A stretch of DNA of 64,000 bases from Actinomadura citrea (GTDB lineage Bacteria > Actinomycetota > Actinomycetes > Streptosporangiales > Streptosporangiaceae): positions 6,200,001 to 6,264,000 of the forward strand of contig NZ_JACCBT010000001.1 of the NCBI RefSeq assembly GCF_013409045.1. The letters run 5' to 3'. A program made the position numbers and the translations under genes. Shown piece by piece: positions 24,936 to 33,730 of the stretch; position 1 is the stretch's first letter, and each line of letters opens with the position of its first letter. The notes under the pieces were generated by a model. The model ran no database searches. It was not told where the DNA came from and saw only the letters and a list, made by a program, of their open reading frames with translations.

Positions 24936-26447
24936 ATGCGGATCTTCGTCACCGGCGCCTCCGGCTTCGTCGGGTCCCACGCCGTCCGCGCCCTGCTCGC
25001 CGCCGGGCACCGGCCGCGTGCGCTGGTCCGCGACCCTGACAGGGCGGCGAAGGTCCTGCGCGCGGTCGGCGTCGACCCCGGGGACGTCGAACTCGTCCCC
25101 GGCGACATGCTGGACGAGGACTCGGTCGCCGAGGCTCTCCGCGGCTGCGACGCCGCGATCCACACAGCCGCGGCGATCGGGGTGACCGGGGGCGCCGGCG
25201 ACCTGGTGGAGGTGAACGTCCGGGGCACCCGCAACGTGGTCGGCGGCGCGGTCGCGCAGGGCCTGGCCCCGGTGGTCCACGTGTCGACGATCGGGGTGTT
25301 CGTCCCGCCGGCCGGCCCGGTCATCACCGCGGGAGACGCCCTGGCGAGCCCCCGGACCGACTACGGCAGGTCCAAACTGGCGGCCGAACGCTACGTGCGC
25401 GGCCTCCAGGCGGACGGCGCGCCGGTCACCATCGTCTATCCCGGCGGCGTGTGCGGCCCGAACCAGCCGACGCTGGACGCGCTGATGGAGGGCCTCGCCG
25501 CCGCGCTCGGCAAGGTGTGGCCGCTTCCGGGCGGCGGCGTCTCGGTCATCGACGTCCGCGACCTCGGCGAGGCGTTGGCACGTTCCGTCGAGGCACGGCA
25601 GGGCGCGAGCCGCTGGGTGCTCGGCGGCCACTACCTGACCTGGCCGCAGTACGCCGACCTGTGCGATCGCCTCACCGGCGTCCGGTGCCGCCGCATCCGC
25701 GTGCCCAGCCGCGTCATGCTCGCGCTCGGCTCCGCCCTCGACGCGGCCAAGCGCGTCCGCCGCTTCGACTACCCGCTCACCCGCGACGCCGCCGAGTTCA
25801 TGGTCACGCTGGTGCCGACCGACGACCGCCCCATCCTCGACGCGCTCGGCCTCACGCTGCGTCCCGTCGAGGAGACCGTCGCCGACGGCCTGCGCTGGCT
25901 GGCCGAGAGCGGCCATCTGAACCCGCGCCGGGCCGGACGGCTCGCCACCAAGGAGGCCCCGATGCCCACCCTCGTCCAGCGCACCTTCGGACCGGTCTTC
26001 CACCGGGTCTCGGGCGCCGAGTGGTTCTCCAGGGTGGGCCCCAAGGTCGTGCCCCCCGTGGACCGGACGCTGCACCGCCTCACCGGCGGACGGCTCCTGC
26101 TCGGTCAGCTCCTCGTGCCGAGCCTCGTCCTGACGACGACCGGAGCCGTCAGCGGCCTCGCCCGGCAGACGCCGCTCGCCTGCCTGCCCGACCGGGAGGG
26201 CGGGTGGTACGTCGTCGGCTCCAATTTCGGCCGGGAGAAGCATCCCGCCTGGACGGGCAACCTGCTGAAGAACCCCGACGCCCAGGTCAGCTTCCAGGGC
26301 CGCACCGTCCCGGTCACCGCCCGCCTCCTGGACGACGTCGAGCGCAAGGAGATCTGGCCTCGCCTCACCGCCGTCTGGCCCGTCTACGACCGTTACGTGG
26401 AACGCGCCGAACGGCAGCTCAGGGTCTTCCGCCTGGCCCCCCGCTGA
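24936..26447 (+). CDS. NAD-dependent epimerase fused to an F420-type nitroreductase (Ddn-like) domain
   Basis: This 503-residue protein joins two enzymes. Residues 1-335 are an extended SDR: TGASGFVGSH near residue 6, HVSTIGVFVPP and the catalytic YGRSK (about Y143/K147). Residues from about 345 to 503 match the deazaflavin (F420)-dependent nitroreductase/Ddn family: LLVPSLVLTTTGAVSGLARQ, PLACLPDREGGWYVVGSNFG, HPAWTGNLLKNPDAQV and YERAERQLRVFRLAPR pattern elements. The joint carries a short linker with an internal ATG (APMPTLVQRTFG, about residue 345) that could allow separate translation of the second domain. It faces away from the inositol unit and has no obvious partner gene. Confidence 0.8.
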   Translation: MRIFVTGASGFVGSHAVRALLAAGHRPRALVRDPDRAAKVLRAVGVDPGDVELVPGDMLDEDSVAEALRGCDAAIHTAAAIGVTGGAGDLVEVNVRGTRNVVGGAVAQGLAPVVHVSTIGVFVPPAGPVITAGDALASPRTDYGRSKLAAERYVRGLQADGAPVTIVYPGGVCGPNQPTLDALMEGLAAALGKVWPLPGGGVSVIDVRDLGEALARSVEARQGASRWVLGGHYLTWPQYADLCDRLTGVRCRRIRVPSRVMLALGSALDAAKRVRRFDYPLTRDAAEFMVTLVPTDDRPILDALGLTLRPVEETVADGLRWLAESGHLNPRRAGRLATKEAPMPTLVQRTFGPVFHRVSGAEWFSRVGPKVVPPVDRTLHRLTGGRLLLGQLLVPSLVLTTTGAVSGLARQTPLACLPDREGGWYVVGSNFGREKHPAWTGNLLKNPDAQVSFQGRTVPVTARLLDDVERKEIWPRLTAVWPVYDRYVERAERQLRVFRLAPR

Positions 26448-26562
26448 CCTCGGGCGGCGGGTCGCGCCCTATGCCCCCCTATGGCCTTCCTGTACATCGT
26501 CACGACGCATGCGCCGCCCTGGCCCCCTCCTACGACCACGGCGACCAGGCCTACCTGCCGGT

Positions 26563-26591
26563 GGCGGCCGCCGGGCATCGCGGCGGCCGCC
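26563..26591. terminator. Candidate hairpin terminator between convergent genes
   Basis: A 9-bp inverted repeat (26563-26571 and 26583-26591) with an 11-base loop lies in the 153-base gap between the convergent fusion gene and SDR gene, close to the SDR stop. The rest of the gap shows nothing else. Weak evidence, since GC-rich repeats of this size also arise by chance. Confidence 0.35.
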
Positions 26592-26600
26592 TCCGGCGGG

Positions 26601-27344
26601 TCACCACCCGACGGGGCCGAGACGATCGGTGAAGGTCCCGGTCGGCCCGTCGGCATCGAGTGTCGCGAGCTCGACGATCGAGTCGGTGCCCTCGGTGACC
26701 GTCAGCTGCCCGGTGTGCCGGTTCATGTCGGTCGCGGCGAACTTGTGGTTGGCGACCTCGCCGGGGGTGGCGACGTTGAACTTGATGTCCGGGAGGGCCT
26801 GGGCGTACCGGACGGTGATCATGTTCAGCGCCGCCTTCGAGGAGCTGTAGGCGAGCTCGTGCATCCGCGAGATCGGCTGGGCCGGGTCGGTCACGACGGC
26901 GAAGGACCCACCGGCGCTGGACACCATGACCACCCGCGGATTGTCCGCCGCCCGCAGCAGGGGCAGAAAGGCGTGCGTGACCCTGATCGGCCCGTACACG
27001 TTGGCGTCGTAGACGGGATGGACGTCATCGACCGTCGCGTCCGCGGGCGGCACCGCGCCTCCCGGCGCGCCGGCGTTGTTGATCAGCACGTCGAGGCGGT
27101 CGGTGTGCTCGCGGACGAGCTCCGCCGCGTCGAGCACCGACTCGTTCGAGGTCACGTCCAACGGCACCAGGACCACGTTCGCGCCGCCGGCGGTCAGCTT
27201 GTCGGCGGCCGCCCGCCCCCGGCCCTCGTCACGCGAGCCAAGGAAGATCGTCCAGCCCCGCTCCCCGAGCCGCCGGGCCGCCTCCAGCCCCAGTCCCTTG
27301 TTGCCTCCGGTGATCAGCACCGAGGTCTGTTCCCCGTTTGTCAT
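26601..27344 (-). CDS. Short-chain dehydrogenase/reductase
   Basis: The 247-residue classical SDR has the cofactor motif VLITGGNKGLGLEAA, NNAGAPGG, the catalytic Ser/Tyr/Lys (MVSSAGGSF and YSSSKAALNM) and the substrate-loop region ATPGEVANHKFAATDMN. No substrate can be read from the sequence. The ATG was chosen by the start of the domain and the G-rich stretch before it; the frame is open further upstream without homology. It has about 440 bases of apparently noncoding DNA upstream. Confidence 0.85.
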   Translation of the reverse strand: MTNGEQTSVLITGGNKGLGLEAARRLGERGWTIFLGSRDEGRGRAAADKLTAGGANVVLVPLDVTSNESVLDAAELVREHTDRLDVLINNAGAPGGAVPPADATVDDVHPVYDANVYGPIRVTHAFLPLLRAADNPRVVMVSSAGGSFAVVTDPAQPISRMHELAYSSSKAALNMITVRYAQALPDIKFNVATPGEVANHKFAATDMNRHTGQLTVTEGTDSIVELATLDADGPTGTFTDRLGPVGW

Positions 27345-27785
27345 CGGTCCCCCCCATTCAAGGAGTTGGTACCGTTCGGATCGTTTCCGCACGGCATCCT
27401 GACGAACACAAGGCACCGGTGCCGGGCGCCCTGTGACAGCCGCCGGCGTATGACGTGCACCACAGACAGGCCCACGGGGCACGCCTGCACTGGTGGGGAC
27501 CGGATCCTGACCCGGTCGAGCAGGCTCGGTGATCCGGCGTACGTGGTCGGCAACGAACGCTCACAGCGATCACCCGCCCGGCCGACGAGCACGGCGGCTC
27601 CAGGGCGGCCTCGCCGGGCCCGGGCGCCGGGGCGGGGCCCGCTCCTCCCGGTCATCAAGGCCGCGGTCGCCCCGCCGCCGCGTTGGTGGCGGCCGTGCCA
27701 GTAGCGGTGGAGCGCCGGCTTCCCGGCCTCGTGCAGGTGCGCACGTCGGCGCGGTCGAGGTAACGGCGGCGGTGGAGCGGACCGG
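27345..27785. other. Noncoding stretch between the SDR and VanZ-like genes
   Basis: I see no supported gene in these 441 bases. Open frames exist on both strands but have no recognisable domain or ribosome binding site and look like chance frames in high-GC DNA. The part next to the SDR gene (27345-27420) is less GC-rich and should hold its promoter, but no clear -35/-10 pair was found. No tRNA or strong hairpin was recognised. Confidence 0.5.
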
Positions 27786-28304
27786 CTAACGGCCGCGAAG
27801 GGTCCTGGAAAGCCTCCGGCCGATGAGCAGGTAGGCGAGCACGACACCGATGACGTTGAGGATGACGTCGTCCACGTCGAAGGCCCGTCCCATCACGAAC
27901 GCGCCCTGGACCGTCTCGATGGCCCCCGAGAGCATGCCGCTCACGATGGCCAGCCGCACGGGGCCTCGGAGGGTCGTCCAGACCAGGGGCAGCAGCACTC
28001 CGAGCGGCGCCAGGAGCACCACGTTGCCGCCTATCTGGAGGAGCGCGTCCTTGGTCGGCTGGTCCATGTAGAACCGGAGCGACCGGCCCGGATCGGTGTT
28101 CCCGCCCGCCTGCCCGTTGTCATGGACGGGCGTCAGCGTGAGCTTGAACGCGAAGTAGAAGAAGACGCCGAGAAAACCCAACGCGATGATCACGACCATC
28201 ACGCGCAGGGCGACGACATACCAAGGGACCCTCTCGCCCGCGGCCGCGGGCTGCCACATTTCGACCAACACGCGGCGCGGTCTGCCCCGTCCGCCCCGGT
28301 TCAT
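27786..28304 (-). CDS. VanZ-like membrane protein
   Basis: The 172-residue protein has a basic N-terminus (MNRGGRGRPRR) and four hydrophobic segments: VVALRVMVVIIALGFLGVFF, IGGNVVLLAPLGVLLPLVW, LAIVSGMLSGAIETVQGAF and DDVILNVIGVVLAYLLIG. The pattern N-x-LLLAPLG with a later ETVQ and DVDDVILN is that of VanZ/PF04892 proteins. VanZ gives low-level teicoplanin resistance in some enterococci; in actinomycetes the role is unknown. The start is uncertain: ATGs at 28340, 28304 and 28259 are all in frame, and 28304 has the best G-rich stretch before it. Confidence 0.75.
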   Translation of the reverse strand: MNRGGRGRPRRVLVEMWQPAAAGERVPWYVVALRVMVVIIALGFLGVFFYFAFKLTLTPVHDNGQAGGNTDPGRSLRFYMDQPTKDALLQIGGNVVLLAPLGVLLPLVWTTLRGPVRLAIVSGMLSGAIETVQGAFVMGRAFDVDDVILNVIGVVLAYLLIGRRLSRTLRGR

Positions 28305-28350
28305 GCGCCGCCCCGGGTTTCGGGCGTCCGGATAGTCCATTGAAGTCAGA

Positions 28351-28383
28351 ACGCCCGTACCGGGATGAACCCGGCACGGGCGT
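28351..28383 (-). terminator. Hairpin terminator of lon
   Basis: A 14-bp stem (28351-28364 and 28370-28383) closed by a 5-base loop lies 14 bases past the lon stop. In the minus-strand RNA the only non-Watson-Crick pair is a G-U. It separates lon from the VanZ-like gene. Confidence 0.8.
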
Positions 28384-28397
28384 TCCGTGCGTCGCGA

Positions 28398-30794
28398 TCA
28401 GACGGCGACCGGGGTGGTGGCGGGCTCCAGGGCCAGGTCCAGCACCTCGCGGACGTCGCTGACGGCGAACACCGTCATTGTCTCGAGCACCTCGGCCGGG
28501 ACGTCCTCCAGGTCCGGCTCGTTGCGCTTCGGCACGATCGCGGTGGTGATGCCGAGCCTCGACGCGGCCAGCAGCTTCTGCTTCAGCCCGCCGATCGGCA
28601 GCACCCGCCCGGTCAGCGACACCTCGCCGGTCATCGCCACGTCCGAGCGCACCGGGCGGCCCGACAGCAGCGACGCCAGCGCCGTCGTCATCGTGATGCC
28701 CGCGCTCGGGCCGTCCTTCGGGATCGCGCCGGCGGGCACGTGGACGTGCACGCCGCGGTCCTTGAGGTCGCCGACCGGCAGCTCCAGCTCCGCGCCGCGC
28801 GAGCGCAGGTAGCTGAGCGCGATCCGGGCCGACTCCTTCATGACGTCGCCGAGCTGGCCGGTGAGCGTCACGCCGGTGTCGCCGGTCTCCCGGTCGGCCA
28901 GCGACGCCTCGATGTAGAGGACGTCGCCGCCCGCGCCGGTGACGGCGAGGCCCGTCGCCACGCCCGGCACGCCGGTGCGGCGCTCGTTCCTGCTCAGCTC
29001 GACCTCCGGGGTGAACCGCGGCCGGCCGAGGTAGTCCTTCAGGTCCTCCGCGCCGATCCGGACGGGCAGCGCCGCCTTCCCGAGCGCGACGTTGGCCGCG
29101 ACCTTGCGCAGCACCCGCGCGATCGAGCGGTCCAGGGACCGCACGCCGGCCTCCCGGGTGTACTCGGCCGCCAGCAGCCGCAGCGCGTCGTCGCCGAAGA
29201 CCGCCTCGGACGTCTCCAGGCCCGCCTTGTCGAGCTGGCGCGGCAGCAGGTGGTCGCGGGCGATCGTGACCTTCTCGTCCTCGGTGTAGCCGTCCAGCTC
29301 CACCAGCTCCATCCGGTCGAGCAGCGGCCCGGGGATCGCCTCCACCACGTTCGCGGTGGCCAGGAACAGCACGTCGCTCAGGTCGAGCTCCACCTCCAGG
29401 TAGTGGTCCCGGAAGGTGTGGTTCTGCTCGGGGTCGAGGACCTCCAGCAGCGCCGCGGTCGGGTCGCCCCGGTAGTCGGCGCCGACCTTGTCGACCTCGT
29501 CCAGCAGGACGACGGGGTTCATCGTCCCCGCCTCGCGGATGGCGCGGACGATGCGCCCCGGGAGGGCGCCCACGTACGTGCGGCGGTGCCCCCGGATCTC
29601 GGCCTCGTCCCGCACGCCGCCCAGGGCGACCCGCACGAACTCGCGTCCCATGGCCCGCGCGACCGACTCGCCCAGCGACGTCTTGCCGACGCCGGGAGGA
29701 CCGGTCAGCGCCAGCACCGCGCCGCTCCTGCGCCCGCCCACGACGCCGAGGCCGCGCTCCTCGCGCCGCTTGCGCACGGCCAGGTACTCGACGATGCGCT
29801 CCTTGACGTCGTCGAGTCCGGCGTGGTCGGCGTCCAGGATCTCCCGCGCGCCCGCGATGTCGTAGGCGTCCTCGGTCCGCTCGTTCCAGGGGATGTCGAG
29901 GACGGTGTCCAGCCAGGTGCGGATCCAGCCGCCCTCGGGCGAGGCGTCGGACGACCGCTCCAGCTTGTCGACCTCCTTCAGCGCCGCCTCGCGCACCTTC
30001 TCGGGAAGGTTCGCGGCCTCGATCCGATCCCGGTAGTCGCCCTCCTCGTCGGCCGGGTCGCCGTTCAGCTCGGCCAGCTCCTTGCGGATGGCCTCCTGCT
30101 GCTGGCGCAGCAGGAACTCCCGCTGCGTCTTCTCCATGCCCTCCTGGACGTCCTTGCGGATGGTCTCCGCCACGTCCAGCTCGGCGAGGTGGTCGCGCGT
30201 CCACCCGATCACCAGGGTGAGCCGCTCCACGACGTCGACGGTCTCCAGGACCTCGATCTTCTGCTCGTCGGTGAGGTACGGCGCGTACCCGGCGTTGTCG
30301 GCCAGCGTGGAGGGGTCGTCGATCTGCTGCACGACGTCCACGACCTGCCAGGCGCCCCGCTTCTGCAGGATCGCGCTGACCAGCCCCTTGTACTCCTTCG
30401 CCAGCTCCTGCACGCGCCCCGTCGCCGGCGGCGCCTCCACCGCCGTGCCCTCGACCCACAGCGCCGCGCCCGGCCCGGTCGTCCCGGTGCCGATCCGCAC
30501 CCGCTGCACGCCGCGGACGACCGCGCCCGGCTCACCGCCGGGCAGCCGCCCCTCCTGCTCGATCACGCCGAGCGTGCCGATGCCGGCGTACTGCCCGTTC
30601 AGCCGGGGCACCAGCAGCACCCGCGGCTTGGTCGCCGACCGGATGCCCGGCCCCTGGGTCTGCGCCACCGCCCGCGCGGCCTCGACGGCGGCCCGGACCT
30701 CGCCGCTCTCCGACAGGTCCAGGGGCACCACCATGCCGGGCAGAACGACCCCGTCTTCCAGGGGCAGCACCGGCAGCGTCAGGGTCTCGCTCAT
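28398..30794 (-). CDS. lon: ATP-dependent Lon protease
   Basis: The 798-residue protein degrades misfolded and regulatory proteins. The N-domain starts TLTLPVLPLEDGVVLPGMVV. The AAA module has Walker A GPPGVGKTS, Walker B PVVLLDEVDKVG and GHRRTYVGALPGRI. The protease domain has the catalytic serine in PKDGPSAGI (about S695) and the lysine in PIGGLKQKLLAA (about K737). Length and motifs are those of LonA. The ATG at 30794 begins the conserved N-domain; upstream frame is noncoding. A HAIR element 36 bases before the start indicates heat-shock control by HspR, as described for lon in Streptomyces. Confidence 0.97.
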   Translation of the reverse strand: MSETLTLPVLPLEDGVVLPGMVVPLDLSESGEVRAAVEAARAVAQTQGPGIRSATKPRVLLVPRLNGQYAGIGTLGVIEQEGRLPGGEPGAVVRGVQRVRIGTGTTGPGAALWVEGTAVEAPPATGRVQELAKEYKGLVSAILQKRGAWQVVDVVQQIDDPSTLADNAGYAPYLTDEQKIEVLETVDVVERLTLVIGWTRDHLAELDVAETIRKDVQEGMEKTQREFLLRQQQEAIRKELAELNGDPADEEGDYRDRIEAANLPEKVREAALKEVDKLERSSDASPEGGWIRTWLDTVLDIPWNERTEDAYDIAGAREILDADHAGLDDVKERIVEYLAVRKRREERGLGVVGGRRSGAVLALTGPPGVGKTSLGESVARAMGREFVRVALGGVRDEAEIRGHRRTYVGALPGRIVRAIREAGTMNPVVLLDEVDKVGADYRGDPTAALLEVLDPEQNHTFRDHYLEVELDLSDVLFLATANVVEAIPGPLLDRMELVELDGYTEDEKVTIARDHLLPRQLDKAGLETSEAVFGDDALRLLAAEYTREAGVRSLDRSIARVLRKVAANVALGKAALPVRIGAEDLKDYLGRPRFTPEVELSRNERRTGVPGVATGLAVTGAGGDVLYIEASLADRETGDTGVTLTGQLGDVMKESARIALSYLRSRGAELELPVGDLKDRGVHVHVPAGAIPKDGPSAGITMTTALASLLSGRPVRSDVAMTGEVSLTGRVLPIGGLKQKLLAASRLGITTAIVPKRNEPDLEDVPAEVLETMTVFAVSDVREVLDLALEPATTPVAV

Positions 30795-30830
30795 GCTCAG
30801 CTCCAACTCCGTAGGACACCCAACCGCAAG

Positions 30831-30851
30831 ATTGAGTCGTACACACTCAAG
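30831..30851 (-). promoter_or_regulatory. HAIR element (HspR operator) upstream of lon
   Basis: ATTGAGT-N7-ACTCAAG matches the HspR-associated inverted repeat CTTGAGT-N7-ACTCAAG at all but the first base, with the correct 7-base spacing. It lies 37-57 bases upstream of the lon ATG. In Streptomyces, HspR bound to such sites represses lon and the dnaK operon until heat stress; the same is inferred here. Confidence 0.85.
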
Positions 30852-31070
30852 AAAACGGAGCAGCATTTTGTTTCCGCAGCAACGTTCGCTCTCAGCGATC
30901 ACACCCGGAGTCCATCCGGCCCCAGGGAAGGCCGTGGCCTTGGCTCCGCTGCCGCCGAGGCCACGGCCGGATGGTGGGGCGCTCGGGCGGTATCGCACCC
31001 ACCGGAAGCGCGGGACGGGTCCGCACAAGATCGGCCGGACGCTCAGACCGGACGTGACAGGCTCGGTCCC

Positions 31071-31598
31071 GTGAACCCGCGCCAATACCGTTATGTCGGA
31101 CCTGCCGACATCCTTGAGCAGGCGCCGCCGGGGCGGCGCGGGCAGGCGATCGTGTCGCAGGGCGACCTCGCCGCCTGGTTGACGGGGCAGACCGCGCAGG
31201 ACGCGGGGGAACCGTTCACCTACGTCATCGACCTGGGCGGGACGCTGCGCCTGGCCCCGCAGCGCAGCGAGCACGTCGCCTGCGCGGGCCGCGAACCGGT
31301 GCTGGGCGCGGGTGAGATCACCTTCACCGCGGAGGGCGGCGCCTGGACGGTCGGCGAGATCAGCAACCAGTCGACCGGCTACTGCCCCGAACCGTCCTCC
31401 TGGACGGCCGTCGCGGCCGCTCTCGACCGGGCCGGCCTTGAGCGTCCTCCCGGGTTCACCCACCCGATCGTGTTCCGGCGTTGCCGCCGATGCCGCCAAC
31501 GCAACATCGTCAAGGACGACCACTACGCCTGCGCCGTCTGCGGGGGCTCCCTGCCGGCCACATGGAACATGGACGAGCCCGGGTCCCCCGTGCGCTGA
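31071..31598 (+). CDS. Conserved actinobacterial protein of unknown function with C-terminal zinc ribbon
   Basis: The 175-residue protein starts at a GTG with YRYVGPADILEQAPPGRRG. The middle (GEPFTYVIDLGGTLRLAPQ, SEHVACAGREPVLGAGEITF) looks like a compact beta-rich domain, followed by ISNQSTGYCPEPSSW. The last 40 residues contain two CxxC knuckles, CRRC and CAVC, about 12 residues apart, forming a likely zinc ribbon. No catalytic motif is recognised. It is divergent from lon across about 275 bases that hold the HAIR element, so shared heat-shock control is possible but not shown. Confidence 0.7.
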   Translation: MNPRQYRYVGPADILEQAPPGRRGQAIVSQGDLAAWLTGQTAQDAGEPFTYVIDLGGTLRLAPQRSEHVACAGREPVLGAGEITFTAEGGAWTVGEISNQSTGYCPEPSSWTAVAAALDRAGLERPPGFTHPIVFRRCRRCRQRNIVKDDHYACAVCGGSLPATWNMDEPGSPVR

Positions 31599-31849
31599 GC
31601 CCCGCGCAAAACCGTTTGCGGATGGGGTGAGGGGCGTGCCAGGGTCGGCGCGAAGATCTTGGGTGCGCTACGGGAGGTCGCGCGTGTTCACCGTTTCCGG
31701 CAGGTCCACGACCGGCGCCTCGGCGGCGGGGCGCGCGGCGGCCTAGGCCGGCACCGCTCCACGACGCCGAGGCGGTTCCCGCGGGGGTCAGCCCCGCCGT
31801 CCCGGCCTGCGCGGATTCCGCGCCGGTGTCGACCCGACGTGGAGCATCC

Positions 31850-33091
31850 GTGTCTTCCTCCCTGCCTCCGGCGGACGCCTCGATCGACCGCCGAATGATC
31901 TTCCTTCTGGCTCTGACCTGCGGCGTCGCCGTGGGGAACATCTACTTCCCGCAGGCGGTCAGCCCGCTCGTCGCGTCCGGGCTGGACGTGGCGCCGAACT
32001 CGGCGGCGCTGGTGGTGACCGCGGCGCAGTTCGGGTACGCGGCCGGGAACTTCCTGCTGGTGCCGCTCGGGGACCGGTTCCCGCACCGGCCGCTGGTCGT
32101 GGCGATGCTCGCCGTCACCGGTGCGGCGATGCTCGGCGCGGCGGGCGCGCCCGGCCTGGGGGCACTGGTCGCCGCGAGCGCCGTGGCCGGTGTCACGACC
32201 GTGGTCGCGCAGGTCATCGCGCCGATGGCGGCCGGCCTGGTGGCCGCCGAGCGGCGCGGGGCGGTCATGGGGACGCTGCTGGCCGGGTCGATCGGCGGCA
32301 TCCTGCTGGCCCGCACGTTCGGCGGGCTCGCCGGGGAGTGGCTCGGCTGGCGGGCCCCGTACCTGATCGCCGCGGCCGCCACCCTGGCGATCGCGGTGGC
32401 GCTGGCGTTCGCGCTGCCGGCGACCGACCCGCCGTCGCGGCAGTCCTATCCGGCGCTGCTGGCCGCGCCCCTGCGGCTGTTGCGCGAGGAACCGGAACTG
32501 CGGCGGTCATGCCTCTACCAGGCGACGGTCTTCGGCGGGTTCCAGGCCGTCTGGACGGGCCTCGCGCTGTACCTGACGGGCCCCGAGTACGGGTTCGGCG
32601 CCCAGGCGGTCGCGGTCCTCGCACTGGTCAGCGCGGGCACCATGGCCGCGACGCCCGCCGCGGGACGCCAGGTCGACCGGCGCGGCCCGGACCCGGTCAG
32701 CCTCGTCGCGATCACCGGGACGATCGCGGCGGCGGGAGTGCTGGCGCTGGGCGCCCTCGGCGGCGCGCCGGGGCTCGCGGCGCTCGGCGCCGGGACGCTG
32801 CTGCTGGAGATCGCGATGCAGTCCGGCATGATCGCGAACCAGGCGCGGATCTTCGCGCTGCGCCCGGACGCCCGGAGCCGGATCAACACCGCCTACATGA
32901 CCTGCGCGTTCCTCGGCGGCAGCACCGGATCGTGGCTCGGCGCGGGCGCCTGCACGCGGTTCGGCTGGACGGCGGTCTGCGCGCTCGTCGCCCTGCTGGC
33001 CTGCGTCGCGCTCGCACGGCACCTGCTGCGCCGCCCCGACCGCGCGGACCACCTGGGCAATGCGGAGGCAAAGGCGCCTTCGCGATCTTGA
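31850..33091 (+). CDS. MFS transporter
   Basis: The 413-residue protein has about twelve hydrophobic segments and the MFS loop motif in FLLVPLGDRFPHRPLVVAML. It opens with DRRMIFLLALTCGVAVGNIY and FPQAVSPLVASGLDVAPNSA, a pattern common in small-solute or drug efflux members. Substrate unknown. The GTG at 31850 has GGAG five bases before it and was preferred over a GTG at 31826 with no such site. The 250 bases upstream show no other gene. Confidence 0.85.
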   Translation: MSSSLPPADASIDRRMIFLLALTCGVAVGNIYFPQAVSPLVASGLDVAPNSAALVVTAAQFGYAAGNFLLVPLGDRFPHRPLVVAMLAVTGAAMLGAAGAPGLGALVAASAVAGVTTVVAQVIAPMAAGLVAAERRGAVMGTLLAGSIGGILLARTFGGLAGEWLGWRAPYLIAAAATLAIAVALAFALPATDPPSRQSYPALLAAPLRLLREEPELRRSCLYQATVFGGFQAVWTGLALYLTGPEYGFGAQAVAVLALVSAGTMAATPAAGRQVDRRGPDPVSLVAITGTIAAAGVLALGALGGAPGLAALGAGTLLLEIAMQSGMIANQARIFALRPDARSRINTAYMTCAFLGGSTGSWLGAGACTRFGWTAVCALVALLACVALARHLLRRPDRADHLGNAEAKAPSRS

Positions 33092-33694
33092 TTCTTTGCC
33101 GGGGGGCCGGTTTACGTGCGCATGACGCGAGGGTACTTAACGCAACGAGATCGTGACGCAGGGTGAACGACAGGTACTCGGGCGGCAAAGCCCCAGGTCG
33201 AACGGCGGGAGGCGGCGAATGCACCACAGCGAGAGTGCGAACCGGCCCGTCTCCGCGCCCCCTTCCCCGCGCGGTCCGGTCCGTACGGCCGAGAACGTTC
33301 GCGGCGTACCGCACCGCGGCCGGCCCCGCCCCCCAGCGGGAGCCGCGGAGGGCGGGCACGGCGACACACCTCGGGTCCTCGGCCGTACCGGACCGGCCCC
33401 GCGCCGACGTCCTCCCCTGGGCCCCGTGCCGCTCGCCCCCGCGGCACCGGCGCCCCCACAGGCCGGGCCGGCCGCGGCACACCGCCGCGCCGCCGGTCCG
33501 GCCGCAGGCATCCGGGCGCCGCGCAGGCGCCCTCTCCCGAACGCCGGGCGAGCGCCCGCGCCCGGCGCGGCTCGGGAAGGAGGTGGGAGCCAGACCCGAC
33601 TCGAACCGGCGCACAGCCGGTGAGCTCAGGCGGCCGGTACTCCGTCCGACCCCCGTCCCGGCCGCCTACGCAGTCAGGGATCGCTGCGGAGCAG
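33092..33694. other. Noncoding stretch after the MFS gene
   Basis: No supported gene is present in about 600 bases. The first 100 bases (33100-33200) are less GC-rich (TACTTAACGCAACGAGATCG), the middle is extremely GC-rich with open frames in most registers and no domain, and 33583-33633 resembles the 3' part of a tRNA on the minus strand. No riboswitch fold known to me was recognised. Confidence 0.45.
33583..33633 (-). other. tRNA 3'-half-like sequence, not a complete tRNA
   Basis: On the minus strand GCCGGTTCGAGTCGGGTC matches a T-arm (B-box consensus GGTTCGANTCC, one mismatch) and is followed by CTGGCTCCCACC, which could be an acceptor 3' strand. A partner 5' acceptor strand (GAGCCAG or GGGAGCC), D-arm and anticodon arm were looked for and not found, so this is at most a tRNA fragment such as a former attachment site. 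Chance is possible. Confidence 0.25.
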
Positions 33695-33726
33695 GGCCCG
33701 TGGAGGAGCGACACCCTCCACGGGCC
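33695..33726 (-). terminator. Hairpin terminator of the MarR-GNAT gene
   Basis: A perfect 12-bp stem (33695-33706 and 33715-33726) with an 8-base loop lies four bases past the stop codon of the MarR-GNAT gene. No U-run follows. Confidence 0.8.
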
Positions 33727-33730
33727 TCGT

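Noticed and set aside
27345..27785. Possible short minus-strand gene upstream of the SDR
   Set aside because: The frame overlaps the VanZ-like gene, has no ribosome binding site and no recognisable domain.
33100..33200. Riboswitch or small RNA in the less GC-rich stretch after the MFS gene
   Set aside because: No known aptamer consensus was recognised, and the next gene on either strand is too far or wrongly oriented.
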